NCBI RefSeq assembly: GCF_036689815.1
Contig: NZ_JBAHUR010000010.1
Coordinates: 93,647 to 157,646 of the forward strand
From: Magnetovibrio sp. PR-2
GTDB taxonomy: Bacteria; Pseudomonadota; Alphaproteobacteria; Rhodospirillales; Magnetovibrionaceae
Reading direction: 5' to 3'
Length of the DNA: 64,000 nt
In this document: positions 28,888-38,895 of the stretch, piece by piece
How the letters are laid out: the number at the start of each line of letters is the position of its first letter
Position numbering within the stretch: position 1 is the stretch's first letter
Notes under the pieces: model-generated
Told to the model about the DNA's origin: nothing
Seen by the model: only the letters and a program-made list of their open reading frames with translations
Database searches by the model: none
Position numbers and translations under genes: made by a program

Positions 28888-30054
28888 TCAATCGGAAAAA
28901 TAATTGACGATGTGCTGGGCGCGGGACTGGGTTGGATCGTTTGTATATGTCTGGTCCGCCAGTCGTGCACGTTCTTTTGAAAGCGCGTCACCTTGGACCC
29001 ATTTAGCTAAAGAGCGTGACAGGTCTTCATCGTCCAATTCCAAGTCGATAAAACGAACCCCTGGGATATCTGACGCGCCCGACAGCTGCGTTGTCTGCGT
29101 GGATAAAACCAGTGCGCCTTGTGTTAAGGCATCCCATACGCGTTCTGTCGCGCCACTGGCATACTTTGGCGTGACATTCGCCACGGCTTGCCGTGTGCCA
29201 CATGCGCTTAAGACGGTTTCATAATCGCTTACGCCATGGAAGTAGATGGTTTTGCCGTCGAATTCGGCGGGGTTTGCAACGTCACCAAAGACATCCACTT
29301 CAACGTGATTGGCAAGGGCTTTGATCAATCTGCGTCGCGCCAGATTTTGTCCTGTGCTCTCGATATACGACAACAAACCGGAACGCAGATCGGCATTGAG
29401 CTCAGCCATGTTGGCGCCTACAGACGTGCAGCTGTCTTGAAATAGGTCATGGACGACGCCAGGTTTGCGGCTGAGCGTTTCGGCGGCTGCACAGGCGGCC
29501 TCAATGTAGGGGTGCAGCTGGGGCGGGTTTTGGCTTTTGAAGGCCTCGCAGGACAGGACGGGACCAATGTTTCCTGGAACGGCGACGGCATTTGTTCTGT
29601 TGCTTTGAGACGCGAAGTCAATGGACAAGCTGTCGGGTTTGTGCGGAACAAAGAGACCTTGAAGATCCAAATCAAGCCAGCGCAGCGCGGATATATGGCT
29701 TTCGTCAATGACGCCGATGTATGTATCGGGTGGGAGCCGGCGCAGAGCTTGTAAATGAGCCCCCGGATTGTCCACGATCCAGCACAAGTGGCGACACCCC
29801 AGCTTATAAGGTTCGCCATTGGGAAGTTGGCCTGGAAACTCAACCCGGCCGTTGAACGTTATCAAAAGACGATCTTCAGACGGCGTTGCAAGCTTATCGA
29901 GGAGAAGATTAATGTCTTCACGGGCCAGTTGATCCAAGGCGACCCGCTCAACGGTCAGGCCGACGTTTTCCAAATCAGCACATAAGCCAGATATGAGACG
30001 CGTGGCCCAACCATGAAGGTTGCCGGTGGTTAGGAAAAGGATTTCTTTCAGCAT
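28888..30054 (-). CDS. glycosyltransferase-like protein (CgeB/DUF3880-like)
   Basis: A 388-residue cytoplasmic protein with a GT-B-like layout. The N-terminal Rossmann-like half has LLITFNGRVEFPG and HLCWIVDNPGAHLQAL; the C-terminal half has DVFGDVANPAEF, YETVLSACGTRQAVANV and ATERVWDALTQGALVLST. That last motif matches the sugar-nucleotide side of CgeB-type transferases (ERxxEAxxxGALxL). The substrate is unknown. No other surface-polysaccharide gene is next to it. Assignment rests on remembered family motifs. Confidence 0.65.
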   Translation of the reverse strand: MLKEILFLTTGNLHGWATRLISGLCADLENVGLTVERVALDQLAREDINLLLDKLATPSEDRLLITFNGRVEFPGQLPNGEPYKLGCRHLCWIVDNPGAHLQALRRLPPDTYIGVIDESHISALRWLDLDLQGLFVPHKPDSLSIDFASQSNRTNAVAVPGNIGPVLSCEAFKSQNPPQLHPYIEAACAAAETLSRKPGVVHDLFQDSCTSVGANMAELNADLRSGLLSYIESTGQNLARRRLIKALANHVEVDVFGDVANPAEFDGKTIYFHGVSDYETVLSACGTRQAVANVTPKYASGATERVWDALTQGALVLSTQTTQLSGASDIPGVRFIDLELDDEDLSRSLAKWVQGDALSKERARLADQTYTNDPTQSRAQHIVNYFSD

Positions 30055-30113
30055 CTTGTTTCATCCCCAAGCCTTGGAATGAACAAGATTAAGGCGAAAA
30101 TCTTGCGTTCTGC

Positions 30114-30638
30114 TTAATCGTCATATTGAAAAAATGCAGGCCGGGATGGCGGGGGGGCAACCACCAGTGCGAGGGTCATCACCCAGGTCAAAGTGCCCGA
30201 GCGGTCTTTTGTTAAGATAACGGCACTGGTGTCATACCCGACAATCACGGGGCGATAGCTGCGTCCCGACAACAGAACGCACCGCCCCCGCGTTTTGATT
30301 TTGGACATCAGCTTTCGGTCATCGTCTGTTTTGGCTTGGTTGTAGGCCAGGATGTCTTCGCGCTTTTTGCACCCGACGTAATTCCCTTTGAACACGCCCG
30401 GGCGGCTTCTGGTTTTTCTCGACGCGTCCACTTTGTCGCGATCAAGGCGACCTTCGTAGGTCGGAATGGTTTGGCCCAAAACTTTGTAGCTGAAATCTTT
30501 GCTGTCATCTTTCGCCAGGGATGGAGAGGCCCAAGCAACAATCGACACGATAACCAAAAGGGCGCGTGCGCAGCCAAACCTGGGGCCACTTCGCCACAGA
30601 GCATGGAGAATTCTTCGATCCCGTGTGAAAACGACCAT
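30114..30638 (-). CDS. exported protein of unknown function
   Basis: A 174-residue protein. Residues about 24-42 (ARALLVIVSIVAWASPSLA) form a signal peptide with a long charged n-region, so the true start may be downstream of the ATG at 30638. The mature part is basic, with KTRSRPGVFKGNYVGCKKRED and a Cys pair (GCKKRED, GRCVLL). A hydrophobic C-terminal stretch (LTWVMTLALVVA) may be a membrane anchor. Family not recognised. Confidence 0.6.
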   Translation of the reverse strand: MVVFTRDRRILHALWRSGPRFGCARALLVIVSIVAWASPSLAKDDSKDFSYKVLGQTIPTYEGRLDRDKVDASRKTRSRPGVFKGNYVGCKKREDILAYNQAKTDDDRKLMSKIKTRGRCVLLSGRSYRPVIVGYDTSAVILTKDRSGTLTWVMTLALVVAPPPSRPAFFQYDD

Positions 30639-30727
30639 GTGTAAAACGCCATCCCTTTTCTATGGCTTCAAGATAATGCGAACGTGTCTGACACAACAGT
30701 CAGAATGCGTGTGGAAAAACAAATGTT

Positions 30728-31171
30728 TTAAGCGTGCAACGCGCCTAAGGCCAAATCGGTGAACTGGCTGTGGACTTCGCCTTCGTTTTGGACGTAACAC
30801 GCCATACCGTCGACGTTGTGGGAAAATACCAAGCCGCGCCGCTCCAAGTCGTCCAACAGGACTTGGCAACGTTTGGTGGACATGTGCATCAATTCGGCAA
30901 TGTCCGTGATGCAGAGTTTGGCGATATGCACCAACGCCAGTAAGCGGGCCTCGAGAACGTCAATTTGACCGTTGGTGGCGACAACCATGCGCTCAGCGGC
31001 GAAGGTGCTGATCAACATCAACTCTTCTGCCGACCCTGACAATTGGCAGATGTATGGCACGCGCACAGCATCATGCCCCCCTAAGGCCACACGGGCCGCA
31101 CGGCGTGTGATCTCGTCCAGGCAGTTTTGCGAGTCTACAGGGTCAAGCTGTACGGGATGTAAGGAATTCAC
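30728..31171 (-). CDS. putative winged-helix transcriptional regulator (MarR-like)
   Basis: A 147-residue protein. ARLLALVHIAKLCITDIAELMHMSTKRCQVLLDDLERRGLVFSH has the spacing of a winged helix-turn-helix (recognition helix MSTKRCQVLLDDLERRG), shown here in pieces as ITDIAELMHMS and CQVLLDDLERRGLV. The flanking helices could form a dimer interface, as in MarR. No ligand site is evident. It is alone on its strand with AT-rich DNA upstream. The family label is tentative. Confidence 0.6.
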   Translation of the reverse strand: MNSLHPVQLDPVDSQNCLDEITRRAARVALGGHDAVRVPYICQLSGSAEELMLISTFAAERMVVATNGQIDVLEARLLALVHIAKLCITDIAELMHMSTKRCQVLLDDLERRGLVFSHNVDGMACYVQNEGEVHSQFTDLALGALHA

Positions 31172-31284
31172 GCGCGCTCTCCTTATGGTTGATCGAATTT
31201 AACCATACTTAGAACTATCAGGCAATTGGAACAATTTGATTGTGATTGCGTGAAGCCTATAAGTCAGGTCTGCGTCAGATTGAG

Positions 31285-31326
31285 AAAACCGCTGGCAACA
31301 TAGAGAAAGTCATATGTTGCCAGCGG
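31285..31326 (-). terminator. terminator of the 31345-32280 gene
   Basis: A perfect 14-bp stem (31289-31302 with 31313-31326) and 10-base loop. Read on the minus strand it is followed by TTTTCTC. Confidence 0.88.
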
Positions 31327-31344
31327 CTTAAACTTGGACGCTTG

Positions 31345-32280
31345 TTAGTCTGCATACTTACCGTCACCGGTGTACGTGCCCCCGGCAACCAGGGTCTGGG
31401 CCTTTTGAATGGCAATGGGTGCACCCATGATATTCATAAAGCTGTTGTCCCCGGTCATGCTCAGATCGGGGAAATTGATGGCGATGCGAAAGCGCGCGGA
31501 CAACGCCCAGGCGAATTTTCCGCTGACCACGATTTCGACCGGCAGGTGCGCGGTGGACCGGGTTGGTTTGAAGTCAATCTCACTCATGACCCAAGCATCG
31601 TCTTGCTGGCGGCCCTCTTCGCCTTCACCTTTTAGGCCAATGCCAAAGACGGTGGATTCCTTGCCGGGGATGTCAATGCGATACACCTTGCTGGCTCCGC
31701 CGACACCTTGGGCGAGGTTGGTTTCGATACGTTCGACCATCTCCGTGTACGATTTGGCGGAGCCCAAACGGTTCGGGTCGTCGAAGTAGGGCATCAAAAA
31801 CATGTAGTGATAGTCTTCCAGATCATCCGCCGTCATGCCTTCTTCGGGGCCAAATTCACCTTGATTGCCCAGCGCCGTTTCCAGGGCTTGGGCAACGGGG
31901 GCCATATCGGCGTCCATGCGATAAGCCGCCGCCATATAGGCAGGGTTGGTGTAGGCGACTTGAATTTCGCCGTTCATATCGGTGATGGAGATGCGCTGCG
32001 CCGCGCCATAAGCCCCAAATTCGGTTTTGGCGGCTTGTTTTTTCAGATGGTCATTGGTGACAATCAAAACCTCCGCCCCGGCGAACGGTGCATAAGTGCC
32101 AACAATGTCGAACCCGGCTTGGTCCAATTTTGCAGAAACCTGAGCTTTGCGCGCTTCGACGGAACCGGATTCCACCGACGACAATATGAACGGTTTCATG
32201 ACGGTTTCAGCCATGGCCGTTGAGGTTGCGCCGAACAGCGCAGCCAAGCTCACAAGCACGACGGATATCGTACGTTTCAT
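31345..32280 (-). CDS. periplasmic protein of unknown function
   Basis: A 311-residue protein with a clean Sec signal peptide (MKRTISVVLVSLAALFGATSTAMAE, cleavage after AMA, quoted here only in outline as VLVSLAALFGATSTAMA). The mature part begins with a segment (SGSVEARKAQVSAKLDQAGFDIVGTY) reminiscent of small ferredoxin-like stress domains such as DUF302. Further on are a DLEDYHYMFLMPYFDD segment and a C-terminal half ending AQTLVAGGTYTGDGKYAD. It has its own promoter region and perfect terminator, so it is monocistronic. Function unknown. Confidence 0.7.
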   Translation of the reverse strand: MKRTISVVLVSLAALFGATSTAMAETVMKPFILSSVESGSVEARKAQVSAKLDQAGFDIVGTYAPFAGAEVLIVTNDHLKKQAAKTEFGAYGAAQRISITDMNGEIQVAYTNPAYMAAAYRMDADMAPVAQALETALGNQGEFGPEEGMTADDLEDYHYMFLMPYFDDPNRLGSAKSYTEMVERIETNLAQGVGGASKVYRIDIPGKESTVFGIGLKGEGEEGRQQDDAWVMSEIDFKPTRSTAHLPVEIVVSGKFAWALSARFRIAINFPDLSMTGDNSFMNIMGAPIAIQKAQTLVAGGTYTGDGKYAD

Positions 32281-32420
32281 GGTGTCGTTCTCCCCTTCGT
32301 TTTTTATCAGTTGATCAGTTTTATATTAGAAAAGCTCAAAACAAGGGCAGTACTATGCGCCCACGGTTTTTGCGTGGGGTTTGAAGGACTTGGTGCGGGG
32401 TGTGGTGGGTCTTTAAGTCT

Positions 32421-33389
32421 TCAACGCCGGCGTTTGGCGCGCGGGTGCGCTGTGGAGTAAACCGCATGCAGGCGTTGGGCGTCGACATCGGTGTAGCGCT
32501 GGGTGGTGGATAGGGTCTCGTGGCCCATCAATTCTTGGATGGTGCGCAAGTCTCCGCCACCGCTGAGCAGGTGCGTGGCGAAGCTGTGGCGGAGCGCATG
32601 CGGGGTGACGGAATCGGGCAAACCCATCAGCGCGCGGATTTTGCGCACTTGGGCTTCGGCGGTGCCGGGGTTAAGGCGTTTTCCACGCACGCCCAAAAAC
32701 AGCGGGCTGTCCTGGGTCTGCGGGTAGGGCGATGCTTTGACGTAGGCTTCAATGGCGGATTTGACGGCAGGCAGGACCGGCACGACGCGTTGCTTGTTGC
32801 CTTTGCCGGTGATGGTCATGGTGTCGCCTGCGGGAATGTCACAGACGTTGAGGTTCAGGGCTTCGCTGATGCGCAGACCACAGCCGTACAGCAGTTTCAA
32901 CAACGCTTCATCACGCTTACCAACCCAGGGCTCGTCGCTGAGTTGGCTCACGGTTTCGACCATTTCCAGGGCGTCTTCCATGGTCAACGCCTTGGGCACA
33001 GATTTAGGCAGCTTGGGCGTGCGCACAGCGTGAACGGCGGCGTTGTTCACCAGCCCTTCGCGCTCAAGATATTTATAAAGGGTGCGCAGCGATGAAAACT
33101 GGCGGGCCATGGTGGTGCGGCTTTTCCCGGCGTCATTGAGCCGCGCCAGCCAACTGCGAAAATCCAGGGCTTTGAGGTTGTCCAACATATTGAGGTCGGG
33201 CGCGCGGCCTTTGTGGGCGCTGAGAAAGCTCAGAAACTTTGCACAATCGCGTAGGTAATTGTCGATTGTGTGGGGGCTATAGCGTTTTTCATGGCTGAGC
33301 CAATCCAGCCACTTGGACAGCGCATTCACAACATCCGGCGCCGCCGGAACGTCTTGCAGAGGTGTACCGTTTAGCCCTGGGACAGCCAT
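32421..33389 (-). CDS. xerC: tyrosine recombinase XerC
   Basis: Site-specific recombinase for chromosome dimer resolution at dif, acting with XerD. It has 322 residues. The N-terminal SAM-like core-binding domain (LSHEKRYSPHTIDNYLRDC) is followed by the catalytic domain with the Arg in GCGLRISEALNL, Lys in GKGNKQR, HALRHSFATHLL, the His in GHETLSTTQRYT and the nucleophile Tyr in QRYT. It overlaps the upstream DUF484 gene by 19 bp, a pairing seen in many proteobacteria. That argues for chromosomal XerC rather than a phage integrase. Confidence 0.95.
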   Translation of the reverse strand: MAVPGLNGTPLQDVPAAPDVVNALSKWLDWLSHEKRYSPHTIDNYLRDCAKFLSFLSAHKGRAPDLNMLDNLKALDFRSWLARLNDAGKSRTTMARQFSSLRTLYKYLEREGLVNNAAVHAVRTPKLPKSVPKALTMEDALEMVETVSQLSDEPWVGKRDEALLKLLYGCGLRISEALNLNVCDIPAGDTMTITGKGNKQRVVPVLPAVKSAIEAYVKASPYPQTQDSPLFLGVRGKRLNPGTAEAQVRKIRALMGLPDSVTPHALRHSFATHLLSGGGDLRTIQELMGHETLSTTQRYTDVDAQRLHAVYSTAHPRAKRRR

Positions 33390-34075
33390 TTGGTGAACAG
33401 CTTTTCAGTGACCCGCGCCAAGAAGTTGAGCAAGTCGGTGCCTTGGCCCGGGTGGAACGCGCCGGGGATGGAGGAACCTAAGGCAAGCACACCGCCCGCC
33501 AGTGTCGCGTTGGGCCGCAAACGGGCAAGGGCTGCGGAACGCACCATGGTGCTGTCTTCGCCAAACACGGTGCCGTCATCCAGCATGTCACGGACCAAAG
33601 CCACATCGGCGCCTTCACCCAAAGTCGCATCCAGATAATGGAACGGCAGCATTTTGACGCCGGGCAGGCGCAGCGCGGCTTCGGCTTTATAGTCTTGTTC
33701 GAAGCCGAAGCTGACGCAATCCACGTCCAGCAACAGCGGTAAATCTTGGGTCATGATGCGCGCCATGTGCTCGGCGTCTTGGGCCGACAACAAGGCCAAG
33801 GTCGCCGCGTGGGTGCGCGTCAGGTAGGTCATGTTGGTGCGGCTGGTCTCAATCACGTCTTGGGCGCAGGCCGTCAGGTTCTGCATCTCGTCGCGCATTT
33901 TGTCGACCATGGCGGCTTGGAAATCGATCGCGCCGTCGGGGCGCTCCAGCGCCACGGGGCCGTTCATCTGCACCAAAACGTCCGGGTTTCTGGAAAAGAA
34001 ATCCGGGTGTTTCACCAAGTATTGGCCGATTTCATCCTCACTTAAAAAGGATTTGGCGTGTTGTGTGCTGCTCAT
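33371..34075 (-). CDS. DUF484 family GAF-like protein
   Basis: A 234-residue cytoplasmic protein. An N-terminal motif YLVKHPDFFSRNPDVL is followed by a helical coiled region and a GAF-like domain ending in LARVTEKLFTKWL. The DUF484 family has no defined biochemical function. It sits in its usual place directly before xerC and overlaps it by 19 bp, implying coupling. The motif spacing and FHPGQGTDLLNFLARV near the end match the family. Confidence 0.88.
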   Translation of the reverse strand: MSSTQHAKSFLSEDEIGQYLVKHPDFFSRNPDVLVQMNGPVALERPDGAIDFQAAMVDKMRDEMQNLTACAQDVIETSRTNMTYLTRTHAATLALLSAQDAEHMARIMTQDLPLLLDVDCVSFGFEQDYKAEAALRLPGVKMLPFHYLDATLGEGADVALVRDMLDDGTVFGEDSTMVRSAALARLRPNATLAGGVLALGSSIPGAFHPGQGTDLLNFLARVTEKLFTKWLSQG

Positions 34076-34207
34076 GGTCGTCCCTCTGGCCCCTGTTTAG
34101 GCATCTCGCGCAAATGCCCCGGTTGATGGGGCGAATCGATGGGTTCATATTCTGATCCATATTCGTTAAGGCTTTCCTTCCAAGCATTTGGACTTAAGCT
34201 TAGGGCC

Positions 34208-36400
34208 ATGAGTGACGATTCGATGGAAATGGGACCAGGTGAACGGTGCGGCGTTTTGCTGCCGGTGCCGTTGGGTAAGGTCTATGACTATAAAGTCCCG
34301 CCAGGCCTAAGCCTGCGCCCCGGCGATTTTGTGCGCGTGCCATTGGGGCCGCGCAAGCTCATCGGCGTGGTTTGGGGCGAAGGCGCGGGGGACGTCGCGG
34401 ACAGTAAATTGCGCGCCGTCTTTGAAAAGTTGCCCGCCCCGCCCATGAGCGAAGTCTCGCGCAAATTCGTCGATTGGGTCGCGAGCTACACCTTGTCGTC
34501 TCAGGGTGCCGTTTTAAAGATGGCCATGAGTGTGACCGACGCCATTGAACCGCCCAAGGGGGTGAAGGCCTACCGTGTGGCCGACCCGCTGCCTGACATC
34601 AAAATGACCAAGACCCGCGAAAGTGTGTTGAAGGTTCTCAAAGACGGCCCGCCGCTCACCGCGTCCGAAGCGGCGTTGGAGGCCGGGTGCTCGCCTGCGG
34701 TCGTTGCGGGGCTCGCCAAACAAGGCGCGCTGGTCGAAGCCCAACAGGTCCGGCCTCAGCACTTCGATCGACCCGACCCGGACAAAGCGGGGCCAGAGCT
34801 GTCGCCAGCACAGAAATATGCCGCCGACCAAATGGCGGCGAAGGTGGGGCGGGAACGCTATACATCCATGCTGCTGGACGGCGTGCCGGGCTCGGGCAAG
34901 ACCGAGGTCTATTTCGAAGCCGTCGCCGAAGCTGTGCGCCAGGGCAAACAGGTTTTGGTGTTGTTGCCGGAAATCGCGCTGGGGTCACAGTGGCTGGCGC
35001 GGTTTGAAAAGCGTTTTGACGCGCGCCCGGCCCAGTGGCATTCAGACCTGGGCCAGCGCGAACGGCGCGAAACGTGGCGCGCGGTGGCGGACGGACGGGC
35101 CAGCGTCGTGGTCGGTGCACGCTCGGCTTTGTTTCTGCCTTACAAAGATTTGGCCCTGATTGTCGTGGACGAAGAACACGACCCGGCCTTTAAACAAGAA
35201 GAGGGCGTTATCTATCATGCCCGGGACATGGCGGTTGTCCGTGGGCACTTGGGGAAAATCCCGGTTTGTTTGGCCTCGGCCACGCCATCGCTGGAAAGCG
35301 TGATCAATGCACAAACCGGCAAATATGCCCTGTTGCATTTGCCCGAACGCCATGGCGGTGCGGTTCTGCCGGAGCTCGACTTGATCGACATGCGCAAGGA
35401 AAAGCTGCCCGCGACGCGCTGGTTGTCGCCCAGTTTGCAAGAGGCGCTCACCCAAACCTTCGAAGCGGGCCAGCAGGCCATGCTGTTTTTGAACCGGCGC
35501 GGCTATGCGCCGCTGACCCTGTGTCGGACCTGCGGGTTTCGCATGAAATGTCCCAACTGTTCGGCGTGGCTGGTGGAACACCGGGTGCGGGGGCGTTTGC
35601 AGTGTCACCACTGCGGCCACAACATTCAGATGCCCACCCAGTGCCCCGAATGTTCTTGCGAAGGCACCTTTGCCGCGTGCGGGCCGGGGGTGGAGCGCTT
35701 GGCCGAAGAGGCCATGAACACGTTCCCCGACGCCCGCTTAGCCATGGCGAGCTCCGACACCATTACCGGACCCATGGCCGCCCAAGCGTTGGTGGAGAAA
35801 ATTGAGCGTCACGACGTGGACTTAATTATCGGCACGCAATTGGTGGCAAAGGGCTACCACTTTCCGCTGTTGACCCTCGTGGGCGTGGTGGATGGGGACC
35901 TCGGTCTGGCCGGGGGCGATCTGCGTGCGGCGGAGCGGACTTATCAGCTTTTGTATCAAGTCGCCGGGCGCGCCGGGCGCGGGGACAAGCCTGGCCGCGT
36001 GCTGGTGCAGACGTTTCAGCCCGACCATGCGGTGATGCAGGCGATGAAGTCCGGCGTGCGCGACAGCTTCATTGCCGAAGAGATCCGCGCGCGCGAAGAA
36101 CTCTCCATGCCGCCGTTCGGACGCTTGGTGTCGCTGATTGTGTCGGGGAAAAACGTCATCGATGTGGAAAATCAGGCCGCCAACCTGGCGCGTTCGGCGC
36201 CCAGATATGACGGGGTCCAAGTTTTGGGCCCGGCACCCGCCCCTTTGGCCCAATTGCGGGGCAAATTTCGCCACAGATTGCTCATGAAACTGGAATCTGG
36301 TGTTGCACCGCAAAAAATTGTGAGCGAATGGTTAGGCCGCGTCACCCGCGTCAAGGGTGCCCGAATCCAAATCGACGTCGATCCGCAAAGTTTTTTGTAA
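34208..36400 (+). CDS. priA: primosomal protein N' (replication restart helicase)
   Basis: A 3'-5' helicase that restarts stalled forks. I chose the ATG at 34208 (730 residues, close to the 732 of E. coli); the frame stays open to an ATG at 34139 but that extension has no homology. The order is the 3' DNA-binding domain, Walker A GVPGSGKTEVYFEA, DEEHD, then the zinc region with CRTCGFRMKCPNC, CHHCGH and CPEC (eight Cys), and the helicase C-terminal motifs GTQLVAKGYHFP and QVAGRAGRGDKPGRV. It lies immediately upstream of the atp operon, as in many alphaproteobacteria. Confidence 0.96.
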   Translation: MSDDSMEMGPGERCGVLLPVPLGKVYDYKVPPGLSLRPGDFVRVPLGPRKLIGVVWGEGAGDVADSKLRAVFEKLPAPPMSEVSRKFVDWVASYTLSSQGAVLKMAMSVTDAIEPPKGVKAYRVADPLPDIKMTKTRESVLKVLKDGPPLTASEAALEAGCSPAVVAGLAKQGALVEAQQVRPQHFDRPDPDKAGPELSPAQKYAADQMAAKVGRERYTSMLLDGVPGSGKTEVYFEAVAEAVRQGKQVLVLLPEIALGSQWLARFEKRFDARPAQWHSDLGQRERRETWRAVADGRASVVVGARSALFLPYKDLALIVVDEEHDPAFKQEEGVIYHARDMAVVRGHLGKIPVCLASATPSLESVINAQTGKYALLHLPERHGGAVLPELDLIDMRKEKLPATRWLSPSLQEALTQTFEAGQQAMLFLNRRGYAPLTLCRTCGFRMKCPNCSAWLVEHRVRGRLQCHHCGHNIQMPTQCPECSCEGTFAACGPGVERLAEEAMNTFPDARLAMASSDTITGPMAAQALVEKIERHDVDLIIGTQLVAKGYHFPLLTLVGVVDGDLGLAGGDLRAAERTYQLLYQVAGRAGRGDKPGRVLVQTFQPDHAVMQAMKSGVRDSFIAEEIRAREELSMPPFGRLVSLIVSGKNVIDVENQAANLARSAPRYDGVQVLGPAPAPLAQLRGKFRHRLLMKLESGVAPQKIVSEWLGRVTRVKGARIQIDVDPQSFL

Positions 36401-36767
36401 GCCTAAAATTGAACCGATTTCGCACCTGCGGAATCTATGCAGAATCTAGAACGTCTCCAAAAGCTGCTTTTTGTATGTGAATTATGGGCGGAATTCCGCC
36501 ATTTGTGAAATTTTTGAGAGGGTTCATTTCGGCGGTGGCTAATATGTGCAAAATGGCATGTACGGCAGTTTGTCACAAACCTGCCAAAGCCTAAGAATTC
36601 CGGGCAAAAAAATATCCGAAGAGTCGTCTTGCAAGGCCCAAAACCGTGTGATAGATAACACCGCGTTCGCACTAGCAGCATGAACACTTTATGCAGCGGT
36701 GCGACATTCATGAAAAGGGGGCCACTAAGGCCCCTCAGGCTAACACTCAGGTCAGGGATTCTCCCAG
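36401..36767 (+). promoter_or_regulatory. atp operon upstream region with candidate promoter
   Basis: 367 bp with no gene. It contains a perfect 14-bp palindrome GGCGGAATTCCGCC (36487-36500), a candidate sigma-70 promoter TTGCAA (36629-36634), 17 bp, TAGATA (36652-36657), and a hairpin GGGGCC/GGCCCC (36718-36734) about 35 bases before the atpH start. The hairpin may affect translation of atpH. The match of the promoter elements is moderate. Confidence 0.4.
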
Positions 36768-37328
36768 GTGTCATCCGAGACCACAGGTACAACCGGCCTT
36801 GCGGGCCGCTACGCCAAAGCTCTATTCGAGCTGGCCGAGTCCGCAAACAAGCTGGACAAAGTCGCCGAAGACCTCAAAGCATTGGGGTCTTTGATCCAAG
36901 ACAGCGAAGAATTGGGCTCTGTCCTTTCCTCGCCGGTCCTTTCCCGCTCCGAACAAGCCAAGGTTATGACGGCCATTGCCGACAAAGCCGGAATGGATGA
37001 GCTCACGTCCAACTTCGTTGGAACCGTCGCTCAAAACCGTCGCTTGTTTGCGCTGGACAGCATGATCAAGGCGTTTCTCAGTCAGTTATCTCACCGCCGG
37101 GGCGAAGCCACGGCGCAGATTGTTTCGGCGAAGACGTTGAGCGATGCTCAACTCTCTGCCGTTTCCGACGTGTTGAAAAAAGCAGTGGGGACCAATGTCT
37201 CCGTGGAGGCCGAGGTGGACGAAAGTCTGCTTGGCGGCATGATCGTCAAGGTCGGCTCCCGCATGATCGACTCGTCGCTTAAAACCCAGTTGCAGCAACT
37301 ACACCTCTCAATGAAGGGGATTGGATAA
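36768..37328 (+). CDS. atpH: F1-ATP synthase delta subunit
   Basis: Stator subunit linking F1 to the b subunits. It has 186 residues, with [15 protein letters not shown] at the N terminus and the C-terminal [32 protein letters not shown] typical of the family, noted here as [15 protein letters not shown]. The start is GTG at 36768. Its TAA overlaps the atpA ATG by one base. It is the first gene of an F1-only operon; the F0 genes atpBEF are elsewhere, as is usual in alphaproteobacteria. Confidence 0.96.
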   Translation: MSSETTGTTGLAGRYAKALFELAESANKLDKVAEDLKALGSLIQDSEELGSVLSSPVLSRSEQAKVMTAIADKAGMDELTSNFVGTVAQNRRLFALDSMIKAFLSQLSHRRGEATAQIVSAKTLSDAQLSAVSDVLKKAVGTNVSVEAEVDESLLGGMIVKVGSRMIDSSLKTQLQQLHLSMKGIG

Positions 37329-38860
37329 TGGATATCCGTGCCGCGGAAATTTCCGCAATTCTGAAAGATCAAATCGCTAATTTTGGAACCGAAGCAGAAG
37401 TTGCTGAGGTTGGTCAGGTCCTGTCCGTTGGTGACGGTATCGCTCGCGTTTACGGTTTGGACAATGTCCAAGCCGGTGAAATGGTCGAGTTCCCGGGCGC
37501 CATTAAAGGCATGGCGCTCAACCTCGAAGAAGACAACGTTGGTGTTGTTATCTTCGGCGATGACCGTACCATCAAAGAAGGCGACACTGTTAAACGTACC
37601 GGTGAAATCGTTGACGTACCGACCGGCAAAGGCCTTCTGGGCCGTGTTGTCGACGGTCTCGGCAACCCCATCGACGGTAAAGGCCCGATCGAAGACGCGA
37701 CCCGCAGTCGTGTTGAAGTGAAAGCCCCGGGCATCATCCCGCGTAAATCGGTTCACGAACCGATGCAAACGGGTTTGAAAGCGATCGACTCTCTGATCCC
37801 CATTGGCCGCGGCCAACGTGAATTGATCATTGGTGACCGCCAAACCGGTAAAACCGCCGTGATCATCGACACCATCATCAACCAAAAAAGCATTAACGAC
37901 GCCGCGACGGAGGACAGCGAGAAGCTGTTCTGCATCTATGTGGCTGTCGGTCAGAAGCGCTCCACGGTTGCTCAGTTGGTGAAATCTCTCGAAGAGAACG
38001 GCGCGATGGAATACTCCGTGGTTGTGGCGGCTACCGCTTCCGACCCGGCTCCGATGCAGTTCTTGGCACCGTACACGGGTGCGACCATCGGTGAATTCTT
38101 CCGCGACAATGGCCAGCACGCGGTCATCTTCTACGATGATTTGACCAAGCAAGCTGTTGCGTATCGCCAAATGTCTCTGTTGCTGCGCCGCCCGCCGGGC
38201 CGCGAAGCTTATCCGGGTGACGTGTTCTACTTGCACTCTCGCTTGTTGGAACGCGCCTGTAAGCTGGGCGACAAAGCCGGCAACGGTTCTTTGACGGCTC
38301 TGCCGGTCATCGAAACCCAAGCTGGTGACGTGTCCGCATACATTCCGACCAACGTGATTTCCATCACCGACGGTCAGATCTTCTTGGAATCGGAACTCTT
38401 CTACAAAGGCATCCGCCCGGCTGTGAACGTCGGTCTGTCGGTGTCTCGTGTGGGTTCATCCGCTCAGGTGAAAGCCATGAAGCAGGTTGCTGGCTCCATT
38501 AAGTTGGAACTGGCTCAGTACCGTGAAATGGCAGCGTTTGCGCAGTTCGCATCCGACTTGGATCCGGCGACGCAGAAACTGCTGGCCCGTGGTGCACGTT
38601 TGACCGAGCTTTTGAAGCAGCCGCAGTACAGCCCGCTCACCGTTGAAGAGCAGGTTGCGATTATCTACTCGGGTGTTAAAGGCTACCTGGATAAGATCGA
38701 CACCAAAGACGTGACCCGTTACGAGCATGCTTTGCTCGGCGAGTTCCGCTCCAAAGGTGCCGACATCCTGGCCACCATCCGCGATGAGAAAGCGCTGTCT
38801 GAAGAAACCGAAGGCAAACTGGCGAAGTTCATCGAAGACTTCACTAAAACGTTTGCTTAA
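37328..38860 (+). CDS. atpA: F1-ATP synthase alpha subunit
   Basis: Non-catalytic nucleotide-binding subunit of F1. It has 510 residues. N-terminal [15 protein letters not shown]-loop [45 protein letters not shown] in the middle (the conserved [14 protein letters not shown]), and the visible arginine-finger region [13 protein letters not shown]. Overlap of its ATG with the atpH stop indicates coupling. Confidence 0.98.
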   Translation: MDIRAAEISAILKDQIANFGTEAEVAEVGQVLSVGDGIARVYGLDNVQAGEMVEFPGAIKGMALNLEEDNVGVVIFGDDRTIKEGDTVKRTGEIVDVPTGKGLLGRVVDGLGNPIDGKGPIEDATRSRVEVKAPGIIPRKSVHEPMQTGLKAIDSLIPIGRGQRELIIGDRQTGKTAVIIDTIINQKSINDAATEDSEKLFCIYVAVGQKRSTVAQLVKSLEENGAMEYSVVVAATASDPAPMQFLAPYTGATIGEFFRDNGQHAVIFYDDLTKQAVAYRQMSLLLRRPPGREAYPGDVFYLHSRLLERACKLGDKAGNGSLTALPVIETQAGDVSAYIPTNVISITDGQIFLESELFYKGIRPAVNVGLSVSRVGSSAQVKAMKQVAGSIKLELAQYREMAAFAQFASDLDPATQKLLARGARLTELLKQPQYSPLTVEEQVAIIYSGVKGYLDKIDTKDVTRYEHALLGEFRSKGADILATIRDEKALSEETEGKLAKFIEDFTKTFA

Positions 38861-38895
38861 TTTGAGAGCTTAGGAACGGAGCGGGACAACGTCTC

